From the NCBI GenBank assembly GCA_030549495.1, contig JAUIRK010000509.1, positions 618,501 through 682,500 on the forward strand: DNA of 64,000 nucleotides. Direction: 5' to 3'. This DNA comes from Nectonema munidae (taxonomy: Eukaryota; Nematomorpha; Nectonematoida; Nectonematidae). The notes beneath the pieces are model-generated. The model was not told where the DNA came from. It saw only the letters and a list, made by a program, of their open reading frames with translations, and did not search any database. Positions 11,049 through 21,759 of the stretch are shown piece by piece. The position numbers and the translations under genes are program-made. Numbering within the stretch: the first letter of the stretch is position 1; each line of letters starts with the position of its first letter.

Positions 11049-12300
11049 TCTCGAAAGTATTTGAGAGAATAATTTTTACACAACTCAGTACCTACATTAC
11101 ACACAAAGATCTCATTTCTAAGCACGAATTCGGCTTTAGAAAAGATTACTCTACAGAACATTTACACTCATTTCTTATCAGTAAGATCGTTTCTCTTCTG
11201 GAGAATAAAGAAGACATTGTGCTTCTATTCTTTGATCTAAGTCATGCATTTGACCTAGTCAATCACCCACTACTCATTGAAAAACTTGTAAAAGCAGGGT
11301 TAAGCTTAAACTCAATCTTGTTTATGATCTCTAATCGCAAACAATGTGTATCGGCAAATGATTGTTTTTCTAATTATTTGCCAATAAAGTCAGGAGTTCC
11401 ACACAGCTACACTTTGTTCCCTTTTCTTTTTAGTCCTTATGTTAACGATGTTTTCGATATGTCTGGCATCTTTAATTTTCTCTTATATGCTGAGGATGTA
11501 GCATTAAGTCGAATAATATCATTGATATCGATTTATTTAATCCAAATTTAAATAAGCTTTATTCTTGTTGTAATGATAATTGTCTCTCAGTTAATTCGGA
11601 AAAGCCAAAAGCTATGATCGTGTCATTTTAAAGTATTATAGATAAAGTTTTCTCGTCTCAAGCTGGTTTGGAACTAGTCAACAAATTTAATATACTTGGT
11701 TTGATAATAGATAGAGAGTAAATTAACCATTTCTTCCCATATTGATCATGTTTCTAATAAGTTAAGTCAGATTATTGGCATTTTACGCCATACAAAATAT
11801 ATTTTCCCTACTAAAATTAAACTCCGTCTCTACCATACATTATTTCTACCACACACTGAGTATAGCCTATTGAACTGGTACCCCAATGGCAAAAACAAAA
11901 TAGAAACTTTACAAAAACGTGCTATAAGAAGTGTTTTTTTAATCTAAAATGGCTTTCTCACACAGGACCTATATTTAAAACCCCAAATTTACTTAAATTG
12001 AATGATATTTTCAATATAAAAATTGCCTGCTTTTTATATAAAAACATTAATAATAGACCTTATAAATCTGTTTGAAAAATGTCTAAAGTACAATGAAAAT
12101 ATAAAATACGAAACCAGAAGAGCACAAGATCCTCTCCCTGTTTTCTTCCGCCTATCGACGTCTACTGTCTCAGTAGAATGCAAAGCTAATTTGCTATACA
12201 GAAAATATCCGTTCTTTTTCGATGAACTCGCCTATCTTTGAAAACATTCAAGTATTTGCTGAAAATCTATTTTTTTATCTTCCTACAACGCCAATTCCTT
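11049..12300 (+). mobile_element. LINE retrotransposon, 3' part (reverse transcriptase palm and C-terminus)
   Basis: Continues the LINE after the hAT insertion. The palm motifs lie in order in 11219-11551: motif A F-F-D-L-S-H-A-F-D-L-V-N-H, motif B S-G-V-P-H-S-Y-T-L-F-P-F-L-F, and motif C L-Y-A-E-D-V, where the second catalytic Asp position of the usual Y-A-D-D is changed to Glu in A-E-D. The expected Q-G of motif B is also lost. Downstream, 11820-11960 corresponds to the conserved 'YxxxILP...YCN' type region, followed by a decayed tail to about 12300. It encodes no active enzyme. Confidence 0.85.
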
Positions 12301-13385
12301 CTGCGACAAAAATGTTATGTATGCAGCCAACCTCGATGACATAATAATCAACATTGATTCCTTTTTGATAAAAAAAAAGTTAATTCTTGGAGAAAAATTA
12401 CATGTTTTAAAGGCCTCAGCCGGTCTGACCCTGGATGACCATGCGAGGGTGAAATATACAAAAAGGTATGATGAAAAATGTTAATGAAAGTAAAAATTAA
12501 TCAACATTGTTAGGATGAAGACGACTTCTTCAGTTGAAGGTTATACCTACAATTCAAAATTTTCTTTCACTTTAGGACTAGGTCCTACAAAGATCAGAAA
12601 TTTTTGACAAGTCAGAAAGTATTTTCCTATTTTCCCCAAGTTATTATATCTTCATAAAATTGAATTAAATTTAAAATAAATATCGGGTTACGTCTTAGAC
12701 AAATTGATCAATTTTCATCTTGGCAGTAAAGGTATATATTACACTCATGCTGAAATTTAATCAGTCCTTGCAGTGGTAAACTAATTTTTAGAAGCCTGTT
12801 TCTGAGACCAATATGTTTTCAACACAGCCTATGTTAAGCTTGAGAAACTTTAAAAATCTGTTAAAAGCTAGATGTTGAGCTTACTTTCCATTACGTGCGT
12901 ATAACTAATAGACCAACATTTTACAGTTTTTAGTTTTAACATTACAAACTCTACAAAACAAAGCACTGGGCTTAGCAACAAGAAAAACACAACATCCTCA
13001 CGGAGAAACATTTATGCTACCCATCATGCATTGATGATCTCCAATAACATCCACTAAATCAAATCATTTTTACCCTTCTACAAAACAACATGAAAAATAC
13101 GATATTTGAAGATAAGAACATCATCCTTTATAACACATGTCAAAATAAGGAAGATGATGAAAATCAAAGAAAGGTCAATAAAATAATTCACACTCAAGTT
13201 AAACATTTGTATAAACATTTGTCCACCAAAATTGATACATCAGAACAAACACTGCCCATCAAAACAAGGCACACACTTGATTTGTTTAATATTTCATTAA
13301 ACTTTGTTGTGCGGTGTTATCTAACAAACTAAAATTGAACTGATATATTCGTTCTAAAAAAATTTTTAAATGAATTTTTTTCAAA
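12300..13385. other. intergenic stretch with possible LINE debris
   Basis: A GC-richer patch at 12410-12460 follows the LINE tail. Around 12945-13030 one frame reads L-Q-T-L-Q-N-K-A-L-G-L-A-T, which resembles the 'LQN(K)ALR' stretch near the C-terminus of LINE reverse transcriptases. The 80-residue frame at 13090-13332 shows no motif. No host exon was recognised. Confidence 0.35.
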
Positions 13386-13386
13386 C

Positions 13387-13462
13387 ATATTTTTTTATAT
13401 AAAACATTAATAATAGACCTTATAACCTCTTTGAAAAATGTCTAAAGTACAATGAAAATGTA
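13387..13462 (+). repeat. second copy of a LINE segment
   Basis: This stretch repeats 12031-12105 almost exactly, in the same orientation: tataaaacattaataatagacc, then a few differences, then ttgaaaaatgtctaaagt. It is a small separate fragment or a local duplication of the LINE C-terminal region. Confidence 0.75.
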
Positions 13463-13894
13463 AAAACATTACCCTAACCTACATAAGTAACCTGTTTTCA
13501 AACTGTTTGCAAAATATCAAATCTTCGTTCATTTCAATTTTTGTATAGCTTATATTAAGTCAAAAAATCGTACCATAAGAAATTTTTTCCCAAACAACTT
13601 AGATGTTTATTATGATGTTGAACATACAGCGACATTTTATTATGACAACAGGTCCACAACCACTATTTTAATCTTGCCTCTTGATACGCCACCGATCTGT
13701 GCATACAGATGATGCTACACTGAGACTGAAATCTTGGATTATGCTTTTTCCTGCTGTCACCTGCATGATATACTCAGAATTTTCTCCAAAGAGATTTCAA
13801 ATATGCTTTACATGGTTTTAAGGATTTGACAAAATTTTAACTTAAATTTTAACTTAGCCCCAAAAAACAAACAAGTAAAAGAATAAACGAAAAC

Positions 13895-14080
13895 TTGAAG
13901 ATGTGATGAACAGAAGGATCAAATTTGCTTCCAGTGGGAAAAGACATTGGAGATCGAAAATAGGATGGAGGTAACATCATTCCTCCTGTTGGATGCAAGG
14001 GATTTGAGTTAGAAAATGGATCCAAGTCAGAAGCAAAGGGTTCGCTTCTTCCAATCAAAGGATAGGATGGCTGGCATGTT
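13895..14080 (-). CDS. PSMF1: PI31 C-terminal proline-rich exon
   Basis: The exon starts after an acceptor ending tttttag at 14081-14082. The translation begins C-Q-P-S-Y-P-L-I-G-R-S and contains D-L-D-P-F, G-G-M-M-L-P-P and T-G-S-K-F-D-P, the hallmarks of the PI31 tail that contacts the proteasome. A donor gttttc follows at 13894-13889, the same hexamer used by the 19763 donor. If it is not used, the frame runs on to a stop at 13849. AATAAA on the minus strand near 13635-13640 may be the gene's poly-A signal. Confidence 0.72.
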
Positions 14081-17000
14081 CTAAAAAGATTCAAGGTTTA
14101 TCCAAAAAAATTGAGAATTTGCTATCATTTCTTAAATTGAAAGCCTTATAGAAGCATATTTCCTTTATAAAATATGACTGCTATGGCGACAAGATTAGAC
14201 AGCTCTAAAAATGGTACCAAAAGTAGCAAAACGCGGACTTACTTAACATAAAAAATATAGTAAATGCCCATCATTGGATACTTCATCAATTAATCCTTGT
14301 AAATGCATGCAGCCTCTTTATAATGAACGCTTTTGTTGAGTCGTAAGGGTGTGCAATGTGCAGAAGTAGGTGGCATATGTAAGAACTCGATTCAGAAGAG
14401 TTTTACAAACAAAGGATCTAAGTATGCGTATTTTTTGTTTTATACTTTAAATTGAAATTATAAAATGTATATTTTTGTCTAACTTTGAGAATAAGAAAAG
14501 TAAAACAGTATTCCAGAAACTTGGGTTAAATGTTTCCCTCCATATCAAATGCTTCTAATCTGTTAGATTTCAAAATAATTAGATGAAAGCATGAACATAT
14601 AACAAATTAAAGATCCCTCTCCCAAGAACGGAGAAAGATTCTCATAATTTTACATACTAGAATGACGTCTATATGGAATGACGTTTTTCTTGAAAATGAG
14701 TATGTTGTTCTGTACAGTTTTAAGGTTTGATTTCTTTAACATTAATACTTTGGTTATGTATATTTAATACAACTTATGGAAAATTCAATTTTTTTTTCTT
14801 CAAACTTTCATTAATTCATCGGAAATTTTATTAAAAAATAAAATTATTGATGGAAACGGTAGAATTGAACAATAATTTGAATTTCATATTCGTGAAACGG
14901 ATTCAACAAAACTTAGTGGATTAGTACACTGAGTATTGAATATTTATTTGATTACTTCCTATACCAATAAACAAATCATGAAATCTATTGAGGAAAAAAG
15001 AAGCTCTAACTGTTTTGATTGCTTATTGAGGGAACTCCCCTAACCGATCATTAACGAACTTCCAAAAGCAAAAACCTCTTTCGAGCTGAATCCTTTTCAA
15101 ACTCGAAAGTAACCAAACGCTGATTTAGTTGATTAATAAAATGCGATACTTTCTAGATTCTATTTTCAAAAAGCGAGTTTGACAAATAATTTAAATCGAT
15201 TTAGTCATTTTTTTAATAACTTTTTTGAAGTTTTTCAAAAAATTAAAAAAAAATTTTTTTGATTAGGTCAAATTTCAAAAGTATATAAAAAAAAAGAATA
15301 TTAAGAGGCAATTCTTTACATAGGTAAAATCTCTCTATATTGAACACCCTAGAGACGACTCAATAAATATTGAGTGATAAAAAAATAAGGATATTTTATG
15401 CACAATAAACAATACGCGTAAGCCTAACATTAATAAATTCTGCTTAATTAAATTAATAATCAAAATTTATCTTAATTAAATTGCTTAACATTAATTAATT
15501 CTAATTTATCAAATGTAAAGATTCTTTTCTCTAAAATGAAAGATAATAACGTTAATCTTTTGCAATTTATTGACTTTTAAAAGATCACATTCAATTATTC
15601 ATCTCCTAGTTTTATTATGGGTGGAATTGGTCCTTCTTTTCTAATTGAATTTTCTTTAAAAAACAATGCTAATCCCAACCCTTAAACTGAAAAGTAAGTC
15701 TTCAAAATTTTGCAACGTTCTTCAAATTCTCCGCCCAATTACTGAATCTGAATGTTCTAAGTTCTCCTAGTTCACCAATAACTCTGGAAGGGGCCGTACA
15801 TTCCGACGAGCAACGATTCGTCGAATGGATATTTGCGCGAAGAGTCTTTCTGTCTAACGGTTGTTTTGCTGCCTAAATGCATTGTTGAAAGCAAGAAATT
15901 TTTCTCTCTCCCTCTACATCAGGGTGATAACTAGAACTTATAGTAGGCGTCGCGCGGCCCCTTCTCAATTGAGGCTAGCAAGACAAGTTTTCAAGGGATT
16001 TTTGAATGCGGGAAAAAAAGAAACTATTTGGGGTGCATATCATTCCTTTCCGCGATCTGACCCAATCAGAAACTTCTGGTTAACATCCTGCACATTATAT
16101 ACACTGAAATTATAATCGTAAAAAAGAAAGAGAGTTTATACTTCCGATTTTTGTAAAAGAAACTTTAGCATGTTAATGTAAAACGCAAAATAAATAAAAT
16201 AATTAGCAAACATTTTTATTTGAGGAATAACACTCGTTTTATTGAAATACAAAATACATTTTATGGAAATAGATACAAAACTTTATAATTTGACCAAAAC
16301 TATATAAAGGTCACGTTTTATACAGTACTATTACATTTTTTCAGTGTTAAAAAATTAACGCTTAAAACTGAAAAATTAAATTAGTAAAAAAATTAATTAC
16401 ACAATACTAAGTAAATTACTTCTCTAATTCCTTATAATAATTAAACAATTATCTAGTTGATTGTTTAACAATAATTAAAAACATATGCTATTGGCTGATT
16501 AACACTTTATCGGCGAAAAGGCTGTTCGACTAAATATCCATTCGACGCAACGTCCAGTCACGACTCTACAGTAGTCTACTAACGCTAAAAACGAAGCAAT
16601 CACACCACAATAATTTTTAATTATAAAAATTAAAAAATTAATTAATTAATTTTTTTATACTCATTGCACCACAAAAACATTTAGCATTAGGTGTTAAACG
16701 ATAAAGGAACGAATGGGGGTAGCAATCATCCCTATGATTCGAGCGTAAAAGATAACTGAGGGGAATGAAATTCGTAGGAGCAAAATATTATACGCCGAGA
16801 AATAAGGCAGGCGTGTGTAGCTCAAACGAGTAATCAATGCTTTCTCCATCCCTCAATTGAACTAACACATGTTAATTGACATTTACTCATCAGATGAACT
16901 CTTAATTACGAATTAAAATAGAGATAAAAAATCATTTTGTAGGTAGGACTCACGATTCGAATAGACTGCTTGATGGTGTCTCTTTATCACTTGGATCAGG

Positions 17001-19942
17001 AGTTTTATGGGTTTGGGAAGCTTCTAATTTGTTATCACTAGAAGGTGGTTTGTCTTCGCTAAAAATATTGTTATCGATGAGTGTTAGAAGTTGTTGCGGA
17101 TTTTTGTAAGCTCTATATGCAGTATGAAAAAGAAGAAGTTAGTAAGAGAGAAGAGGAATCAAAAAAAAAAGATTACGTCTTAAAATTCGTAAAGTCATTT
17201 CCTATATGCTCATTCATAGAAATGATTGCACTTGAAACATTCTAAAATATGCAAAATAAGATTTAAAGTTACAGGCATTTAAAGATGGACGAATTGGCTG
17301 GAGATAACATTCCGCCCAATAAAATAGCAGAGCTGGCTTTGGAGCAGGAAATAGCTAAATAAAATTTTAGCTTCCGACACCTGATATATAAGAGAAAAAG
17401 CGATCCTTTTTTGATTTTATAAATAAGTAAACAAAATGAATTGCAGACGTTTTTGTAAGCTTTTAAATGGAGGGTACTTTCCTGTTATCGCCCACCACCC
17501 ATCGCTCTTCTACCACGATAAATATTCTTGTATTGTTTTAAGCTAACCTACATTAAACTTACTATATATCATTAATCAAAACCTTTTTCATAGAAAAAAA
17601 AGCCCATAAATGGAAAATTTAATTTTTCACTTGTTTTTTTTAATACATTTGTGTACTTTAATACATGTTTTATAACATTTTGGGGTGGTGGGGCGATAAC
17701 AGGAAAGTACCAAATGGAGTATTGAATTTAAATATTGCTTTTAAACTATTTAACCTCTTTAAAATTTCTCATTTCATTTGCCATTAAATTTTAAGATATC
17801 ATTCCAGAGAGTTTCATTGGTTAAAAAATCCAACTTTTTTACTTTGGTATTTTAGTTATCAGCCTTGCTGTATTAAATTTATTGGGGATATATCATTTAG
17901 TAAAGACAAAATTCTTATTTTTCATAATATATTTATTACATTATTTACTCGATAATTTGGATAAAATAACAAACTTTTCTTTTATTTCAATTGAATACAA
18001 AAGCTAAATTGAAAAAGGTTCGTTCGTACGCAAAAAATACTCTTCGAAATTATAATCGAAAATATATACCACCCATGGCCGAAATTAACCTCTTTGGCCC
18101 AAAAAAATCTATATTTATTCACATGATAAACACACGTGTATATCAGGTCTAAGATGAGTCATCAATTACGTTTAACGCGATCAAACAAAAGTTAAAGATG
18201 ATGTTCAAACTTGTTTGAGTTCATTATTACCATTGAAATCAGAAAGAAAATAAGTGCTAAGATGAAACTGTAAGAACTAAAGATGAAACAAAGAGAAGTG
18301 AAGGTATGTATTTGATTATTAGTTTTAAAATTAATACATTACATGTTCGAAAAAAATAGAGAAGATGAAACTTTGAATTTTTATTGTCGTTAAAACAAAC
18401 ATTGCTCATTGATGGGTTATATATGATTCTTCTACATATGTCAAGATTTGAAAATTGCAAGAAAGCTATAAAAGATTTTAAAAAAAGAAAAGTGGTTACT
18501 AAGATAATAACATTTAAAAATGGACTTTTTTGTAATAGTTCATATAGATTAATTTAGGTATCAAAATACTGGACGAGGCCAGAAATAGGACCAATATTTT
18601 TAATGTTTCCGGCCCCGTTTCTGAGCCCTCATCTTGACAATTTCAAGAAGGTATCGCAGCATGCAGAGAAGTATAAGGGGGAGGTTTATACGGATATCAG
18701 GAATCTTACAATGAAAAACTAATGGGAGAATAACTTAAGACACATTCCGGCAAGTTATATGTTTGCGTGTGCGTCAATTTAAGAAAACGAAAAAAAGTAA
18801 AAAAAAATTTTTTAATTTAAAGTGTTTGTATCAAAAATTAATCTAGTTAGCCAAATATTCGGAAATTTCTTATGGTTTAGTAATAAAAGAAGTCAGAAAA
18901 TAACACTCACTTGGTAGGAAGAAAAATCGTGTTACACAGGGTTATGGATAAATCATATTTAGAAAAAATTACAACAATGGAAAACTAATGTTTATAAAAA
19001 TACATTTTAAGTTTGCCATTTTAACTAGTAACATTTTAACTCTTCAAATTATAAATTTGGAGTACTCGCAGGACTCTGATATGCATGCATGCACTGGCAT
19101 AATTGTACTTCACAACATAGCGAATCAAAGAGTTAATTTTTTAATGACTATGGTGACTCCGCAAGCTTCTATTACGATCCGCACTTTTCCGAGGCTATCG
19201 GTTAGGTCTTGAACGTGAAGTTGATAGAGCAGTCCTACTGTAAAACCGTTCTCTCAAAACTTAAAAAACACATTAATTTAGGGATGTAAAAACTTTATAA
19301 CCCATTAAGTCCCAAAGCTCCCGTTTGGGAACTCTTTTCGGAGTATATTTTGTGGCTCTTATATTGAAAAGTTTGGAGACTTTTGCCTTAGACTGTATTT
19401 AAAAAGGATCGTTATAGTCAATTTTAATTTTAAGACACTTCTATAAGCGTTTCATTAAGTAACATCTTAACACATTAACCCATTTAAGGCCAAGCAAAAC
19501 AGACGATATTTTAAAAAACGCAGACGATTTATATTCAAGGTCATTGAAAAAAGCAGACGAAGATGAAATTACTTATGTTCCAAAATAGGAACGTTGGCCG
19601 TAAATGGGTTAAGTCCCAATGCTTCTATTTGAAAACATAAGTAATTTCATCTTCGTCTGCTTTTTTCAATGACTTTGAATATAAATCGTCTGCGTTTTTT
19701 TAAATATCGTCTGATTTCTATGGTACTTAATGGGTTAATCAGCAAATGATTGAAAAGAAAACCTTTCCATTCTGAAGATTAATGGAAACAACATCACCCT
19801 CATCATCGATTTGAGTGAAGGAAAGGGAGTAGGTGATGGAGACTTTCTGATATTTTATGAAATACGACTTTTCCAGATCATCGCTACAATGACTATCCCA
19901 ATTTTCAGGAAGCAATTCACTGAGAATGCGATCATCAACTTT
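13895..19942 (-). CDS. PSMF1: proteasome inhibitor PI31 (PSMF1), three exons recognised
   Basis: PI31 binds the 20S proteasome and also acts as an adaptor in proteasome transport and assembly. The exons seen, in order of transcription, are 19942-19763, 17112-16954 and 14080 to about 13895. The first matches the N-terminal FP domain of PI31 (S-E-L-L-P-E-N-W ... Y-F-I-K-Y). The second matches the 'F-x-R-x-Y-K-N' helix followed by an acidic linker. The third is the Pro/Gly-rich tail with the family's repeated D-L-D-P-F, G-G-M-M and K-F-D-P blocks. Exon phases agree for the last two. The start exon(s) upstream of 19942 and an exon of about 30-40 codons expected between 19763 and 17112 were not found, so the gene is incomplete here. 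The final residues are uncertain: the frame stays open to 13849, but a splice at about 13894 is possible. Confidence 0.8.
14090..16950. other. PI31 intron: AT-rich, with an inverted 15-base pair
   Basis: This is the intron between PI31 exons 16954-17112 and about 14080. It holds a GC-richer patch at 15780-16110 and a 15-base inverted pair (15820-15834 and 16532-16546). No other exon was recognised on either strand. Confidence 0.45.
15820..16546. mobile_element. possible inverted-repeat element
   Basis: gtcgaatggatattt at 15820-15834 recurs inverted at 16532-16546, and similarity continues weakly on the inner side (gcgaagagtcttt against tcgaacagccttt). The left part is GC-rich compared with its surroundings and holds an 84-residue plus-strand frame (15861-16115) with a basic translation but no known motif. 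It may be a decayed DNA transposon. No target duplication is visible. Confidence 0.35.
16954..17112 (-). CDS. PSMF1: PI31 middle exon
   Basis: Acceptor atatag and donor gtgagt flank a 159-base open stretch. The translation A-Y-K-N-P-Q-Q-L-L-T-L-I matches the 'R-x-Y-K-N-x-x-x-L' helix of PI31. It is followed by an acidic, Ser/Pro-rich linker. It enters with one base of a split codon (probably Arg) and leaves with two, and both match the next exon. Confidence 0.75.
17473..17711. mobile_element. hAT-type MITE (239 bp) in PI31 intron
   Basis: Terminal inverted repeats of about 28 bases read ggtactttcctgttatcgcc on both ends. Perfect 8-base direct repeats aaatggag flank it at 17465-17472 and 17712-17719. 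The interior is AT-rich with no coding frame. An 8-base duplication fits the hAT or P superfamily. The near-identical arms suggest a fairly recent insertion. Confidence 0.85.
19475..19738. mobile_element. two TTAA-flanked MITE copies, head to head
   Basis: Copy A spans 19475-19612, begins TTAACCCATTTA and ends TAAATGGGTTAA. Copy B (19609-19738) is inverted, shares the middle TTAA and ends AATGGGTTAA. Both carry cagacga words: three in A (two preceded by gc), and the same as tcgtctg in B. TTAA targets with CCC/GGG ends are typical of piggyBac elements. The pair ends 25 bases from the splice donor of the PI31 exon at 19763. An isolated related end (aacccattaagtcccaaagc) is at 19301. Confidence 0.8.
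19763..19942 (-). CDS. PSMF1: PI31 N-terminal FP-domain exon
   Basis: A 180-base exon with acceptor ttttttgcag and donor gttttc, in phase 0 at both ends. It encodes K-V-D-D-R-I-L-S-E-L-L-P-E-N-W, then E-K-S-Y-F-I-K-Y and a run of alternating hydrophobic strands ending N-L-Q-N-G-K. In human PI31 the matching part (SELLPAGW...YVLRYEYK) belongs to the FP domain, which pairs with F-box protein FBXO7. Confidence 0.78.
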
Positions 19943-19999
19943 CTGCAAAAAAGAGCGAACTAATTACATTACAATGTAAAAAACTTTTTTTAATTTCAA

Positions 20000-21310
20000 A
20001 CACGCAAAAGAGGTGAATTTTTAAATCTAGGCAAAACATTGTTCGGTGTAGTGAGTGAACATCCCTTTAAAAAATCAAGATTTTTTAAAGATTAATAATA
20101 TTCAAATAAGTTCAGACATAGAAGCAATAAATGCAAACACCATAATATAATTCCAAATGCAGTGCAAGAGATGCAAACACAAAACTATAAATTGTGTGGA
20201 GTCATCCTAGTTTGCGCGTTTACACGATCATCAGCATTACATTTTAACGGCCTTCGAGCAGTTCTTAGCGGGTCACTTCTTTCACTTAATTTTTTTTTTC
20301 ATCACTACTTTCGATATCTTTCATGTTTTCCACGGAGGTTAAAATAGGTGAACTTCCTTCCACCATAACTTAATTCTAACGCTTCCTTGCGCGTGTCTTT
20401 GCGTTTTTATAACTCTATATTATTATTATTATCAATAAAACCAATCAGGTTTCTGGCTTTTTCATTGAAATAGTAAATGTTTCAAACGACAAGGTGAGAG
20501 TGTTTTAGTAAAAAAACAAAGGTGTTTTACAATGGATTGAGATGGATGCGGAGAATTGCGAAAAAAAATTAAGCAAGGTTTTTGAGATTCAATGAAATCT
20601 TTCACTTCTCTGAATCAATTAATTACTCTTTGGAAAGTAAGAAACAAGAGAAGATCCGAAGCTAGAGAATAAATTTAAAAAAAAATGTATCCGAAAAAAA
20701 TTTAATTTAACAAATGAATAACTATACTTTTTTTAAAAATGTTCGAGGCTAACAAATTTAACCCTCGAACTACAGTCCATTTATATATGCCCCTTTGAAA
20801 AACAGGCTAATGGAAAAAACGCCATATCCTTTGTTATGTCACATAACAATCTTGCAAAGAGAGAAACGTCATGCTGTGGAAAAATTAAAAGAGTAACATC
20901 CATATTACATTGAGAAATAGATTTTCCATGCATTTGTTAGCAATTATTTAACCATGAAAAAAGGAAGGTGGTATGAAGACAAATTTAAAAATTTTCAGAA
21001 ATTGATTATTGTATTTAGAAATATTTGTTGGCTTGACGTTTGTGCTTTTTGTCCAAAATTTTTAGAGAAAATGAACTTTCAAGTATATTTGTAGTTTTAT
21101 TTGAAATAATACGTTGATGGCAAGATTTCTTCATTTCGAACATTCATATCAATCAACCATTTGATTTTTTTGAATTTTTTGTTGAAATATTCTTTTGTTC
21201 GCCATTCATCTTGCTCGAATTTCAAACTCATGTACGTTTCATATACAATCCTTATTGAAAATTCAGGTGAAAGATTTCTTCACAATTTTAGAAAGTTGAA
21301 AGTAGTTAGA
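20000..21310. other. AT-rich stretch upstream of PI31 exon, no gene seen
   Basis: The PI31 start exon should lie in or beyond this stretch on the minus strand, but I could not recognise it. A short (att) run occurs at 20417-20432. Other frames are short and without motifs. Confidence 0.3.
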
Positions 21311-21311
21311 C

Positions 21312-21756
21312 CAGTGTTTCTCAACGTGGGCCATGTGGACCCTCGATGGGTCCACAATATTTTTAGAGGGTTTCATATAATATTTTGGTAAGAAAAAGTT
21401 CTGAAATTCGAAAAAATGTGACATATCATTCTAAAAAGTTCAGTTATATGTGAATGCTTTCCCATTTTCATATCTTGTTGAGGTTTGATACTAAAAGTAA
21501 TTAAAGTATAATTTCTTATTAATTTGTTTCAAAGCGTTCAGTCGTGTTCTTTATCTGAATTCAAAAGTTTTCAATTTTTGATTTTATAAAATTCAATTAA
21601 TTTTTAATAAATAAGAAGGGTTATAAATAATATAAAATATTATTATATTTTAATAATATAATATATTATATTTTAATCTTATTCACTATATAAAATAGTG
21701 AATAAGATTTCCAGTTTGAAAAGGGTCCATATCAGAAAAAAGGTTGAGTGTCACTG
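21312..21756. mobile_element. hAT-type MITE (about 445 bp)
   Basis: The left end is cagtgtttctcaac and the right end gttgagtgtcactg. These are inverted relatives of the common hAT terminus CAGTG-TTCTCAAC. The flanks agttagac and agtagact are close to a direct repeat, as expected of an aged 8-base duplication. The interior is AT-rich, with a palindromic tata/aata segment at 21625-21710. There is no transposase. Confidence 0.7.
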
Positions 21757-21759
21757 AGT

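Noticed and set aside
13463-13490. attaccctaacctaca repeats the right junction of the hAT insertion at 11033-11048
   Set aside because: A 16-base match in AT-rich DNA of this length can arise by chance, and no other hAT end sequence accompanies it.
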